DNA of 64,000 nucleotides from Pirellulaceae bacterium (GTDB taxonomy: Bacteria > Planctomycetota > Planctomycetia > Pirellulales > Pirellulaceae), in assembly GCA_018402565.1 (NCBI GenBank), contig JAGYIQ010000001.1, positions 868,001 through 932,000 of the forward strand. Reading direction: 5' to 3'. Of the stretch, positions 16,749-26,000 are shown one piece after another (positions within the stretch are counted from its first letter, which is position 1; every line of letters starts with the position of its first letter). The position numbers were made by a program, and so were the translations under genes. The notes under the pieces were generated by a model. That model ran no database searches and was not told the origin of the DNA. It saw only the letters and a list, made by a program, of their open reading frames with translations.

Positions 16749-19103
16749 ATGGAGCTCAACATGGGATGGCAGACCAGTCGCATCGAATGTCTTTGTTTTG
16801 TATTTTCCTGTTTAATCATTTCTGCGTGGCCCACTGGTGTGGCGACACCCGCGGTGGTCGCGTCCTGCGAATGTCAGGCCGCGGCGGCAAGTCCGCCAGC
16901 GGTGACACGCAGAGACTCCAACGCAGGAGCTATCGCCCCACCGCAAGGAGCCGACTCGCGTGACGTGGCGGCGGTGCCGATCGAGCAGCCGACGACTGGT
17001 ATCCGCCTGTATGGCACGGCCTCGCCATTTGCCTCCTGGGCCCACTGCGATTTGTCGCCCGACGGGAAATGGTTGGTGGGATTCCGCGGGACTCGAATGT
17101 TGGTCTGGGACCGCCAGGCCGCACGCGTGGCCAAAGAAATGGATGTCGTGGCCTTGGGTAGTGTCCAAAGCTGCAAGTTCTCACCCCGCGGCAAGTACTG
17201 CGCCATCTTTGTCAAGCATTGGCTGGACCTCCCCGAACTGAGCGATGCGGACGAACCCGGCGAGGACTCGGAGGCCATTGATCCTGACCAATTGCTGGAC
17301 TTGAAGCCCAAGTTCCGCAGCCAAGTGCTGGTGTTTGATCGGCAGTGGAAACAAGTGGCCGCATTTGATGTGGACTGCCACGGGCCTCAGTTTCCCGATG
17401 GCCTGCTCTTTTCACAGGACGAATCGGCCCTGTTGCTCAACGGTGAAATAGGTACTTTTAATCGATGGATGGCCGTTTTGGATTTGGACGATCACTCGAT
17501 ACACGTGCCGGCTGCAAAATGGCAACGATTCGGCGGCGCGGCGGTTTGGCTCAACGCGCGAGAGATCGCTTGGCCTAGGGAACGTAAAACCTGGGACTGG
17601 CGGAATGATCGGTTTACACCGTGGCCTCCCGACTTTTTGCCAGACACTTGGTCGGTGCAAACGAGCAGCGCCGACGGCGATTGGTGGTTGGTGCAAAACC
17701 AGACGGGCAAGGTCCTCTATCAGCTATCGACCCAGCGAGAAGTTCCGCTGACGGGTTGGCAGGGCTATGCCTTCGGACAAGTTTCGCCCGACGGGCAGTA
17801 CTTTCTCGGAGTCGGTGCGCGTCAGGCCACGCGAGAAGTCATGCTGTTGGATCTTGATCAGGAACAGGAACTGGCTCGGGTGGAGGATTGGGGCATTACG
17901 GAGATCCGCTTTGTGCCCAATGAACCCGTCGCCCACCTGACCATGTTTGCCTCCAACGCGGGCACCCGAGCTCAATCGATGACGATGGCGGCAGTACCGG
18001 TGGACGATGGTTTTGCCGACGCGTTGAAGCAAGCTCAGCAGCAACTACCGGTCACCGATAAAGTTGTCTTTGCCGCTCAGGACCAGTGGCTGGTGTTGGC
18101 GGGAGGTCGGTCATGGGTCAATTTGAGCGATGGCCAATTGGCGGGGATCGGGCCCAGCGTCCGATCGGACTTGATGGTCGCCCCACAACCCGCCTCCGAG
18201 CACGTCTACACGTTCGGTCTCTCGGATCGGCCGAACCAGTGGGACGAAATGGCATTGACGCGACAATCCCGCCAGCCGGACGGCGGAAAGCGACTGACGA
18301 CCATCCAGCCTCCGACCGAGATTCTACGTTCACTCCGCATTTTGCTAGGGACGCAGACGACTAGTCAGGGGTACTGGAGCGTCTATCCAGCCCATCTGTC
18401 GGTGTCACTGGATCAAACCCAACTTCGAACCGCGCAATGGGAGGACAAGACACTGACCGCCGAATCGATGGTCAGTCGCGTAAATCTGAATCGTTGGGAA
18501 GTCGGACGACACAAGAAGATCCGGTCCACCTTGTTGGCCGTGAGCGCGGATAAGCCCAAGTCGGCTCGGCATTTCCAATTGTCTCCGGACGGGAGTCAGT
18601 ACGCGGTGGCCCACGGTGCGGGCTTGTGGTTGGGTGACGCAGAGGAAGGTGAGTTGCGTCGTGACGTTCGTCTGCCCGGCATCGCGACCGGTCTGGAATT
18701 TTCCGCCGACAATCGCTGGTTGGCAGTTGCGCTGATCCGGGCGCCTTGGGAGTCGGGTTGGATGTGGCCGAGTGCCCGAAATCAGACCTTGGCGACGGAA
18801 ATTGCCTTGATTGAAGTTGAAACCGGCTTGATTCGATTTCAAAAAAAGAACCTCGATTTGGTCGGCTTCGGCTTTCGGCCGGAAGGGCAGCAACTCTACA
18901 CGCTGCAGCGCGACGCCCAGTCCGGCCGCAAACGCTTGGTGCTCTACCGACCGACAAGCTGGGAGCCAGAATTTGAGCACACGACGGACTATTCCGAAGC
19001 GTTGGCGGCGGCTTTCTCGAGCGACGGTCGGCTGCTGGCCATTCCCCTGGCCGACACTCGCATCGAGGTCTGGGACCTGGAAGCACTGCAACAGGCACCC
19101 TAA
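16749..19103 (+). CDS. Exported WD40/TolB-like beta-propeller protein
   Basis: 784 residues from ATG 16749; an ATG at 16770 is possible. A hydrophobic signal segment (CLCFVFSCLIISAWPTGVATPAVVA) precedes a long region with repeated 'LSPDGKWLVG', 'FSPRGKYCAIF', 'VSPDGQYFLGVG', 'LSPDGSQYAVAHG', 'FSADNRWLAVAL' and 'FSSDGRLLAIPLADTRIEVWDLE', typical propeller blades of the WD40/PD40 type. No catalytic domain is visible. It probably works as a periplasmic binding scaffold. It ends convergently with the tricorn gene. Confidence 0.75.
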   Translation: MELNMGWQTSRIECLCFVFSCLIISAWPTGVATPAVVASCECQAAAASPPAVTRRDSNAGAIAPPQGADSRDVAAVPIEQPTTGIRLYGTASPFASWAHCDLSPDGKWLVGFRGTRMLVWDRQAARVAKEMDVVALGSVQSCKFSPRGKYCAIFVKHWLDLPELSDADEPGEDSEAIDPDQLLDLKPKFRSQVLVFDRQWKQVAAFDVDCHGPQFPDGLLFSQDESALLLNGEIGTFNRWMAVLDLDDHSIHVPAAKWQRFGGAAVWLNAREIAWPRERKTWDWRNDRFTPWPPDFLPDTWSVQTSSADGDWWLVQNQTGKVLYQLSTQREVPLTGWQGYAFGQVSPDGQYFLGVGARQATREVMLLDLDQEQELARVEDWGITEIRFVPNEPVAHLTMFASNAGTRAQSMTMAAVPVDDGFADALKQAQQQLPVTDKVVFAAQDQWLVLAGGRSWVNLSDGQLAGIGPSVRSDLMVAPQPASEHVYTFGLSDRPNQWDEMALTRQSRQPDGGKRLTTIQPPTEILRSLRILLGTQTTSQGYWSVYPAHLSVSLDQTQLRTAQWEDKTLTAESMVSRVNLNRWEVGRHKKIRSTLLAVSADKPKSARHFQLSPDGSQYAVAHGAGLWLGDAEEGELRRDVRLPGIATGLEFSADNRWLAVALIRAPWESGWMWPSARNQTLATEIALIEVETGLIRFQKKNLDLVGFGFRPEGQQLYTLQRDAQSGRKRLVLYRPTSWEPEFEHTTDYSEALAAAFSSDGRLLAIPLADTRIEVWDLEALQQAP

Positions 19104-19132
19104 CGGCTACAAGTCTCAGGCAGGACGTGGCG

Positions 19133-19161
19133 GCGGTGTTTAACCGCAACGCCCGAGGCGT
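19133..19161. terminator. Double hairpin between convergent genes
   Basis: Two adjacent perfect 5-bp stems, GCGGT-gttta-ACCGC (19133-19147) and ACGCC-cga-GGCGT (19149-19161), lie just after the beta-propeller gene, with convergent transcription from the tricorn gene. There is no T-tract, so termination is only a guess. A REP-type repeat is the alternative. Confidence 0.35.
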
Positions 19162-19255
19162 GCGCGGCACCCTGTTCGACATGCCATACACACAACATGC
19201 CACACAAACAAGGCGCCGCAGCGACGTTCAGCCGCATCGCCGGCGGAGTGAACCA

Positions 19256-19280
19256 ATCAAAGAGGCCTGACCCCTTTGAT
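19256..19280. repeat. 25-bp palindrome, copy D
   Basis: ATCAAAGAGGCCTGACCCCTTTGAT, the same as copy B apart from its second base, 40 bp from the end of the tricorn gene. It is the fourth copy within 4.9 kb. Confidence 0.9.
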
Positions 19281-19320
19281 CTGGCCACCGATCGCGGACA
19301 AAGGCGAAAAAGCTCAGGAA

Positions 19321-22300
19321 CTAGCGATCGCGGGGATCGATACCGAAGCCGCTGCGATCGGGACTGGCCGGCCGCTGCGGAGGTTGATAACCCTTGGTCT
19401 CGATCTCCTCCAGCATCAAGGCAATGGCCCGATCCAATTGTGGATCGCCACCGTCGACCATCAAGGCGGGATCATCGATCACTTCAATGTCGGGATCCAC
19501 GCCGTGACCCTCGATGCCCCAATTGCCGTCTGTACGGTAGTAGGCAAACGAGGGCACTGTGACCGAAGCGCCATCGATCAACGAAGGCGATCCGGTGATG
19601 CCGACCAAACCACCCCAGGTCCGCGTGCCGATCAGTTTGCCCAGTCCGTACTGCTTGAATAGGGCTGGGAACATGTCGCCACCCGAACCAGCCAAGCCGT
19701 TAATCAACATGCACTTGGGGCCTTGGTGGCTGTCCGGTGGCCAGGTCCAATCCAAGCCATCGCGGCGGGCCCAGTAGTTCGTCACGGGCCGATTGAGCAG
19801 CTCGATAAACCGCGTCGGGATCTGGCCGCCGCCGTTCCAGCGATCGTCGATGATCAACGCCTGCTTACCGATCTGGCCGTAGAATTGACGAATCAAGTCG
19901 TTCTGTCCCGGCACGCCAGTGTTCACCACGTAGACATAACCGACTTTGCCACCCGACTTCTCCTCCACGTAGCGCCGCTTGCTCTCGATCCAATGACGGA
20001 ACCGCAGGTCTTCGTCGCTGCTGCTGACTTTGATCGCGATCGTCTTGTCCGTGTCGCTGGGTGTCGGTTGATCGCCCACCGTCAACAGCACCGTACCGCC
20101 AACGGCGCCAATCAACCGTACATGTGGGTCTTCGTTGGTCCGCAGTGCCTGGTGATTGATCGCCAACAAGTACTGGCCGTCGCGGACGCCCGCCTCGATC
20201 AGTGGATTCCGAGCATCGACATCCCAGTCCGCGCCTCGATACAGTTCCGCCAAGCGGTAGACATCACCCTCGATCTCCAAACGAGCCCCGAGGACACCGA
20301 CGTTGTTAGCTGGGCCGGTCTCCAGACTGGCTTCCCGATAATAGGCATGCCCCACGTTCAACTCCGAGATCATCTCGCCGATCACGAAGCCGACGTCGCG
20401 ACGGGAAACGCAGTCGGCCAACAACGTCTCGTATCGCTTGCCCACCGCCAACCAATCCACGCCGTGCAACTTCGGGTCGTAGAAGAAGTCGCGTTGCAGT
20501 CGCCAGGCCTCCCAGAACAATTGCTTCCACTCGACACGCGGATCGATGATCACCGTCATGCCGTTGGTCGAGACGGTCCGCTCCAGCTTCTGTCCGGCCT
20601 TGGCGTCGATGATGTAGAAGTTGCCACCGCGGGACACCATCATTTTCTTGCCGTCGGCCGACAGCTCGAACTGACCGGCACCGCTGACCACCTCTTTCTC
20701 GGCCTTCTCCTTGTCTTGCAAGTCGAAGATCTTGATGGCGGTCGGAGTGTCGCTGCCGCGTCCGCCGCTGCGGGTGTAGATCAAGTGCCCGGCGTCGTTG
20801 ACGGCCAAGCCGCCAAAGTTGCCTTGCGGGACAGGCACTTGAAACGCGCGAGCCTCCGCGCCTGCGGCCTCGATCACCAAAGCCGCTTTCGCTGGGGTCG
20901 GCTTATCCGCTTTGACGGCATCGGACGCGGTGTCGGTTGCCTCCGCCGGAGCTGCGGTGTCACTGGCTTTTGATGCCTGGTCAGCCGCATCTCCGGCTCC
21001 CTCTGCCGGTGGCTGTCCGTTCGGCGCCTTGTCTTCTGATTTGTCTTCCGACTCGTCTTTCGGTTTGTCCGCCGCGGGCTTATCCGTCGCGTCTGCTTTG
21101 TCCGATTTCCAGGTTTCTTCGTCAACCTCGGCTAAATAAGGATGTTTGACATCGCTACGCAATGGCAAGGCCACCAGGACCTGCGTACCGGCGTAGATGA
21201 AGCTGGTGCCCAAGTCCTCGTACTGCGGACGATTGAAGGCGCGGTTGCTGCTGAAGTACAGGTAGTCGCCCTTGCGATCAAAGACCGGATTGGAGTCGTT
21301 GAAGAAACCAGCCGTCAGCTTCAACTGCGTGCCATCGGCCACGTTGTACACCCAGATGCTACTACCAGCGGAGCGATGTTCCGGATTCAGGGCATAGGTC
21401 AGCCAGGCCGAATCGGCTGACCAGGCGGCTGACATGCGATTGCCCTGTGGATCGCGAGCCACCTGCTTGGTGTCACCCGACTCCAGATTGTGCAGGTACA
21501 AGGCACCCGTCTTGTCCCCAAACGTGATCCAGTTGGAATCCGGCGACCATTGTGGGCTGTAACGAAACGCCGAGCCCTGCTTGGTCAGCTGTCGGGTTTC
21601 CCCGCGTCCATCGGATTGGGTCACGTAAACTTCGTATTCGCCGGTGGCATCGCTGAGGTAGGCGATCCAGCGACCATCGGGACTCCAACTCGGGTCGCGT
21701 TCGAAGCTGCCATTGGACTGGGTCAAATTCCGCGGTGAGCCGTTCTTGGCTGGCAAGGTCCACAAATCGCCACGACCTTGCACGACCAAGCGTTGACCGG
21801 TCGGCGAGATCGAGGCACTGCCGATAAACTTGGCCGCGTCCACTTGTTGTGGTCGCAGGGTGGGACGATCGCCGGGGATCGTGATCGAGACCGCTTGCGA
21901 TTCTCGCGTGGCCAAGTTCAACAAATAGATCTGCGAGCCGTTTTGAAAGACGATCTCACCTTCACCATTCGGGCCCGGCCCCATCGAAGACATCTTGCAA
22001 TCGTAGTCGGCAAAATGCGTGATGGCCTCGCGTTGCCCCGTCTCAGTGTCGTACTTCCAGACATTCAAACGATGGGTGGGACCGGCATCGGATAAGTAAT
22101 ACACGTTGGTCCCGTGCCACATCGGAATCGTGTCCGTGCCCTCGAAGTCGGTCATGCGTTTGGAGGTCTTGGTGGTCAGATGGAACAACCAAATGTCCGA
22201 TGCCATACCGCCGCGGTACCGTTTCCATGTGCGTTGGTCACGAGCATAAGGCGTGTACGCCAACCATTGGCCGTCCGCGTTCAAGCTGCCGTTCTCGCCG

Positions 22301-22815
22301 TAGGGCACAGGTACTGGCTGCGGGTGTGGCTGGGCCAACGAGACCGTAAACAATTGCTGTTGCCGCCCCAATCCAGCGGAACCGTTGCTGGAAAACAGCA
22401 GCGACTTGCCGTCCGGCGTCCAATCGCAGAGTCGCTCCGCGGCCGGATGATGGGTCCAGCGTTGGGGGATGCCACCCGAAGTCGGAACGACATACAGATC
22501 GCGCCCCCCGTCGTAGTTCCCCTCAAAGGCGATCCACTGGCCGTCGGGGCTAAATCGCGGATTGGATTCGGCCCCCGCCGGACTGGCCAAGGGACTGGCT
22601 ACCCCCCCGGCTCGATCCACCACCCACAGATCATCGCCGTAAGAGAACACGATCTTCTCGTGGCTGACGTCCGGGTTGCGGATCATCGACGCCGCCGGCT
22701 GGACTTGAGCCCAAGACGACCCAGATGCTAGCAGTGGTAGCGTCAAAAACAGCTTCAGTCCGGAGGTCCAGGTCGACCAGCTAGAAGATCCGAGCGGCGA
22801 GCGGCTGAGCGGCAT
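19321..22815 (-). CDS. Tricorn-type protease (S41 family) with N-terminal beta-propeller and PDZ domain
   Basis: 1164 residues with a probable signal segment (LKLFLTLPLLASGSSWAQ). Residues 45-560 are propeller blades with PD40 motifs such as 'RFSPDGQWIAFEG', 'WTPDGKSLLFSS' and 'WSPDSNWITFGD'. Residues about 563-642 form an Asp/Lys/Ala/Pro-rich linker inserted within the second propeller region. A tricorn core and PDZ section follow ('DGQYLLAINHQALRTNEDP', 'VGGTVLLTVGDQP'). The S41 catalytic domain contains 'INGLAGSGGDMFPALF', whose serine is at about residue 1044, and 'GTRTWGGLVG'. Tricorn proteases trim peptides; bacterial exported forms are common. It is divergent from the AsmA-like gene, with 207 bp between them. 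Confidence 0.92.
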   Translation of the reverse strand: MPLSRSPLGSSSWSTWTSGLKLFLTLPLLASGSSWAQVQPAASMIRNPDVSHEKIVFSYGDDLWVVDRAGGVASPLASPAGAESNPRFSPDGQWIAFEGNYDGGRDLYVVPTSGGIPQRWTHHPAAERLCDWTPDGKSLLFSSNGSAGLGRQQQLFTVSLAQPHPQPVPVPYGENGSLNADGQWLAYTPYARDQRTWKRYRGGMASDIWLFHLTTKTSKRMTDFEGTDTIPMWHGTNVYYLSDAGPTHRLNVWKYDTETGQREAITHFADYDCKMSSMGPGPNGEGEIVFQNGSQIYLLNLATRESQAVSITIPGDRPTLRPQQVDAAKFIGSASISPTGQRLVVQGRGDLWTLPAKNGSPRNLTQSNGSFERDPSWSPDGRWIAYLSDATGEYEVYVTQSDGRGETRQLTKQGSAFRYSPQWSPDSNWITFGDKTGALYLHNLESGDTKQVARDPQGNRMSAAWSADSAWLTYALNPEHRSAGSSIWVYNVADGTQLKLTAGFFNDSNPVFDRKGDYLYFSSNRAFNRPQYEDLGTSFIYAGTQVLVALPLRSDVKHPYLAEVDEETWKSDKADATDKPAADKPKDESEDKSEDKAPNGQPPAEGAGDAADQASKASDTAAPAEATDTASDAVKADKPTPAKAALVIEAAGAEARAFQVPVPQGNFGGLAVNDAGHLIYTRSGGRGSDTPTAIKIFDLQDKEKAEKEVVSGAGQFELSADGKKMMVSRGGNFYIIDAKAGQKLERTVSTNGMTVIIDPRVEWKQLFWEAWRLQRDFFYDPKLHGVDWLAVGKRYETLLADCVSRRDVGFVIGEMISELNVGHAYYREASLETGPANNVGVLGARLEIEGDVYRLAELYRGADWDVDARNPLIEAGVRDGQYLLAINHQALRTNEDPHVRLIGAVGGTVLLTVGDQPTPSDTDKTIAIKVSSSDEDLRFRHWIESKRRYVEEKSGGKVGYVYVVNTGVPGQNDLIRQFYGQIGKQALIIDDRWNGGGQIPTRFIELLNRPVTNYWARRDGLDWTWPPDSHQGPKCMLINGLAGSGGDMFPALFKQYGLGKLIGTRTWGGLVGITGSPSLIDGASVTVPSFAYYRTDGNWGIEGHGVDPDIEVIDDPALMVDGGDPQLDRAIALMLEEIETKGYQPPQRPASPDRSGFGIDPRDR

Positions 22816-23028
22816 GGTTTGGTTTCCTTGTTGATAGAAGCGAGTTCAGCGTGCGGTTGCGTCGCGCGAGGTGCGGTCCGATCGCCCGGTTGCGATGACT
22901 CTACCCCAGGCAATCCGCGATCGCTAGCATTCTCCTAGGATAATTCGAAATTGTGCGATTGACGAGAGCTTGGTAAAAGGTCGTACGGATATTCCGCGCC
23001 CCTTGCGTTCCTGACAGGAAACTTGACC

Positions 23029-26000
23029 GTGACCTCCAACCGCTCCTCCGCTGCCGCTGCTTCCGCTCACGACGACTTGGACCATGAAAACCAGCCCTCG
23101 CCGCGTCTGATTCGCCGCACCGCCCCACCGCCGCGGAAATTCCGCTTGTGGCGTTGGCTGGCGTTCGGCCTCCTGGGGCTGGCCGGCTTGGTGGCCCTCG
23201 CTCCGACATTGATCAGCAAGACGGCCGTGGGCGATTGGTTATTGGCCCAGGTGGTGCCCACCGCGTTCGGGCGACTGGAGATCGGCCAACGGGACCTGGG
23301 TTGGTGGTCGCCGATCTCGGTGGGCAAGATCCGCCTGCATTGCTCGCAGGGCAACTTGATGGCAGAAGTCGAGTCGATCCGGACCAAAGAAACGCTGTGG
23401 GAGATCCTGACGACGGGCCAGCTCAGTGAAGTCTGGGTGGATCAAGCCGCCGTGCAGGTGGATTGGCGACTGGACGGCAGCAACTGGGAGGACTGGGTGG
23501 CGGCGGTGCTGCCAGTGGTGCAACCGGACAAGCCGGTCCAGGACTCGACAACGCCAAACATGGCGGTCCATTTTGACAACTGTCAAATCGTGCTCGAGAG
23601 TCGTCCCGACCAGCAGCGTTGGGTGATGGAGCAGATCGGCGGACAGTTGTTGGTGCAGCGTAATGCTAGGAAGGTCGTGTTGGAGACCAAGTTGGCATTG
23701 AAGGATGCGGACCAAAATTTGGCGGCCGGGAGTTGCGAGCTGAACTTATGTTTTGCTGACCAAGCCAGTCTGACGGAGATGCGAGAGCTGTGGCAGTTGA
23801 CCATCGCGGATGAGCAAGCATTCAAAATCAATACAACCACAGGCGGGTTGGCGTTTCAAGTCAAGCTGGATCGATTGGCGGCCAGTCTCGGTCGCTCGGT
23901 GCTGCGGCGATTTCTGCCGACCTTGGAGTTGAGCGGCTTGGCCACGGGCCAGATTGTAGGCCTCACCAATTGGTATGGCGATTATGTGCAAGTGATGACG
24001 CCCAAAGTCTCGCTGGATCGTTTGGTCGTCAGCGACTCGACCTATCTGCCAGGCGACCAACTGCGTCTGCAACAGTTGGAAGCCGGCGGCGCCTTCACCT
24101 TGTCGCCGGGGCAATTGCACTGCCGTCAGGTGCAGGTCGTGGCCGACTACGTCCGCAGCGACATCGACGGCAGCTTATCGTTCGACGAGGTGTATCAGGC
24201 ATTGACGACGCGGCGTTTGCCGACCACGACCTTGACCACACAGGGTACGATCAACTTGGCTCAGTTGGCCAATCAGCTACCGAACACCTTACAATTACAA
24301 GACGGATTGCAACTGGACAGCGGCGACCTGACGTGGCAGTTGTTCAATCGACCGGAGGGCGATGGTTCTCAGCGGCTGTTCGTGGATGTCACAGCCAAGA
24401 ATCTCTCGGGGCGTCGACAGGGCCAGCGCGTTCAGTGGGCCACGCCGATCCAATTCAGCAGTTCCTTGCGTGACTACAATCGACCGGTAAGTTTTGACCA
24501 CGTGGATCTGCAAAGTGATTTTGTCACGGCAGCGGCGCGTCCGTTGGCAGATGGCGGCACCCAATTGGACTTTGCGGTGGACTTCGATCGCTTGCGACAG
24601 GCCTTGGATCAGTTTTTCCAATTGCCACCTGTGGTGCTGCAAGGCCGAGCGGATGGCCAGGCGAATTGGCGAATGTTGACTCGTGATGGGCGCCCCGCGT
24701 CCCTCAGCGAACCGGCCGCCGGGATGGAGGTGCGTGGTGTGGCTCATTTGGTGGACGCGCATGTCGCCATCCCCCAAGTGTTTGAGGTCCGCGAACCGAA
24801 CATGACACTGGATGCTCAGACATCGCTCCAGTGGGGCAACCCACAGATTGAGACGCAAGGCTTGTTGGCTCTTTTGGCTGCCGAGGCCGATGTGACCATT
24901 CGCTCGGGCCGCGTGGAGTTAAAAACCGTGCGACCGGTGGTGGCGGGGGCAATGCCGGTTGTGGCAGACCCCTCCGGCCTCAATCCGTCGGCTTTGGGTT
25001 TGTTGGTCGATTTAAAACAGCCGGTACACTTACCTCGTCTGCACCAGATCTGGCAGTATGTTACGGGCACAGCTCGACCGCCAGCGAATCCTGCTCAAGC
25101 ACCCGTACTGGTGGCTGAAGTCGGTGTCACGGGACCGCTAGAACAATGGTTGGCCCTGGTACGTCCGCTCTTGGCCGGCGTCGATATCGCCATGACGGGC
25201 GCGACACAAACGAAATTCGACCTGACATTGAACGATCGTTTCGCCTTGGTCAACAACTTGCAGGGCAGCAGTCAACAGTTCGGCTTTCGCGGCAACGGCG
25301 TGATCTTGCAAGAACCGATGTTGCAGGTCGCGGGTGCTGCCAGCTACCATTATGCGAGTGGTTTGATCCATACCGAAGATTTTCAGGTTTTAGGAAAATC
25401 ACTATCCGTCCGAGCGACCAAGACGCGCTTGCAATTCGCGCCGCTGAATAACCGGATGGAGGGTGAGGTGTACCTGCATGGCGATATCGCTCGCTTGTGG
25501 CACACGTATCAACTGATGCAACTGGCTGCCGAGGAGAATGAACCCAATCGACTGGGCCAGCGAACTCTGGATTTCTCCGAGCTACCGCAGCTGGCGGTCC
25601 AACCGCCGTTCGACCAGATTCAATTGGTCGGACACACGGAAGCACCGGCAGGCAACACCGTCGCCCCCGTCGGATTCCCAGCGGTGGGTGCGACGCCGAC
25701 TGCCAGTAGCAGCTCTGCGCCGTTGGGGATGGGCGGTGAACTGATCGCCAAGGTCACGCTCAAAAGCGAGAACCTGGGCCCCATCGACGTCGACATTCAA
25801 TCCGAGGTCAAGAATGGTTGGGTCGGGAATCAGCAGCCGACGGGCGCCTGGGTCGCGTGGCTGAAAGAGCCACGCATCCTGGCCAATGCCCAAGCCAAGA
25901 TTTCACCCGACCTGAGTCGATTGGATTTGCCCAACGCCTATGTGGAGTCTCCCCGACTGCGGGCAGTGACGGCCGGTACCATCACCGACTTGACGCAGCA

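Noticed and set aside
19723..20973. Plus-strand ORF of 416 codons inside the tricorn gene
   Set aside because: Antisense shadow; the tricorn frame has propeller and S41 motifs throughout.
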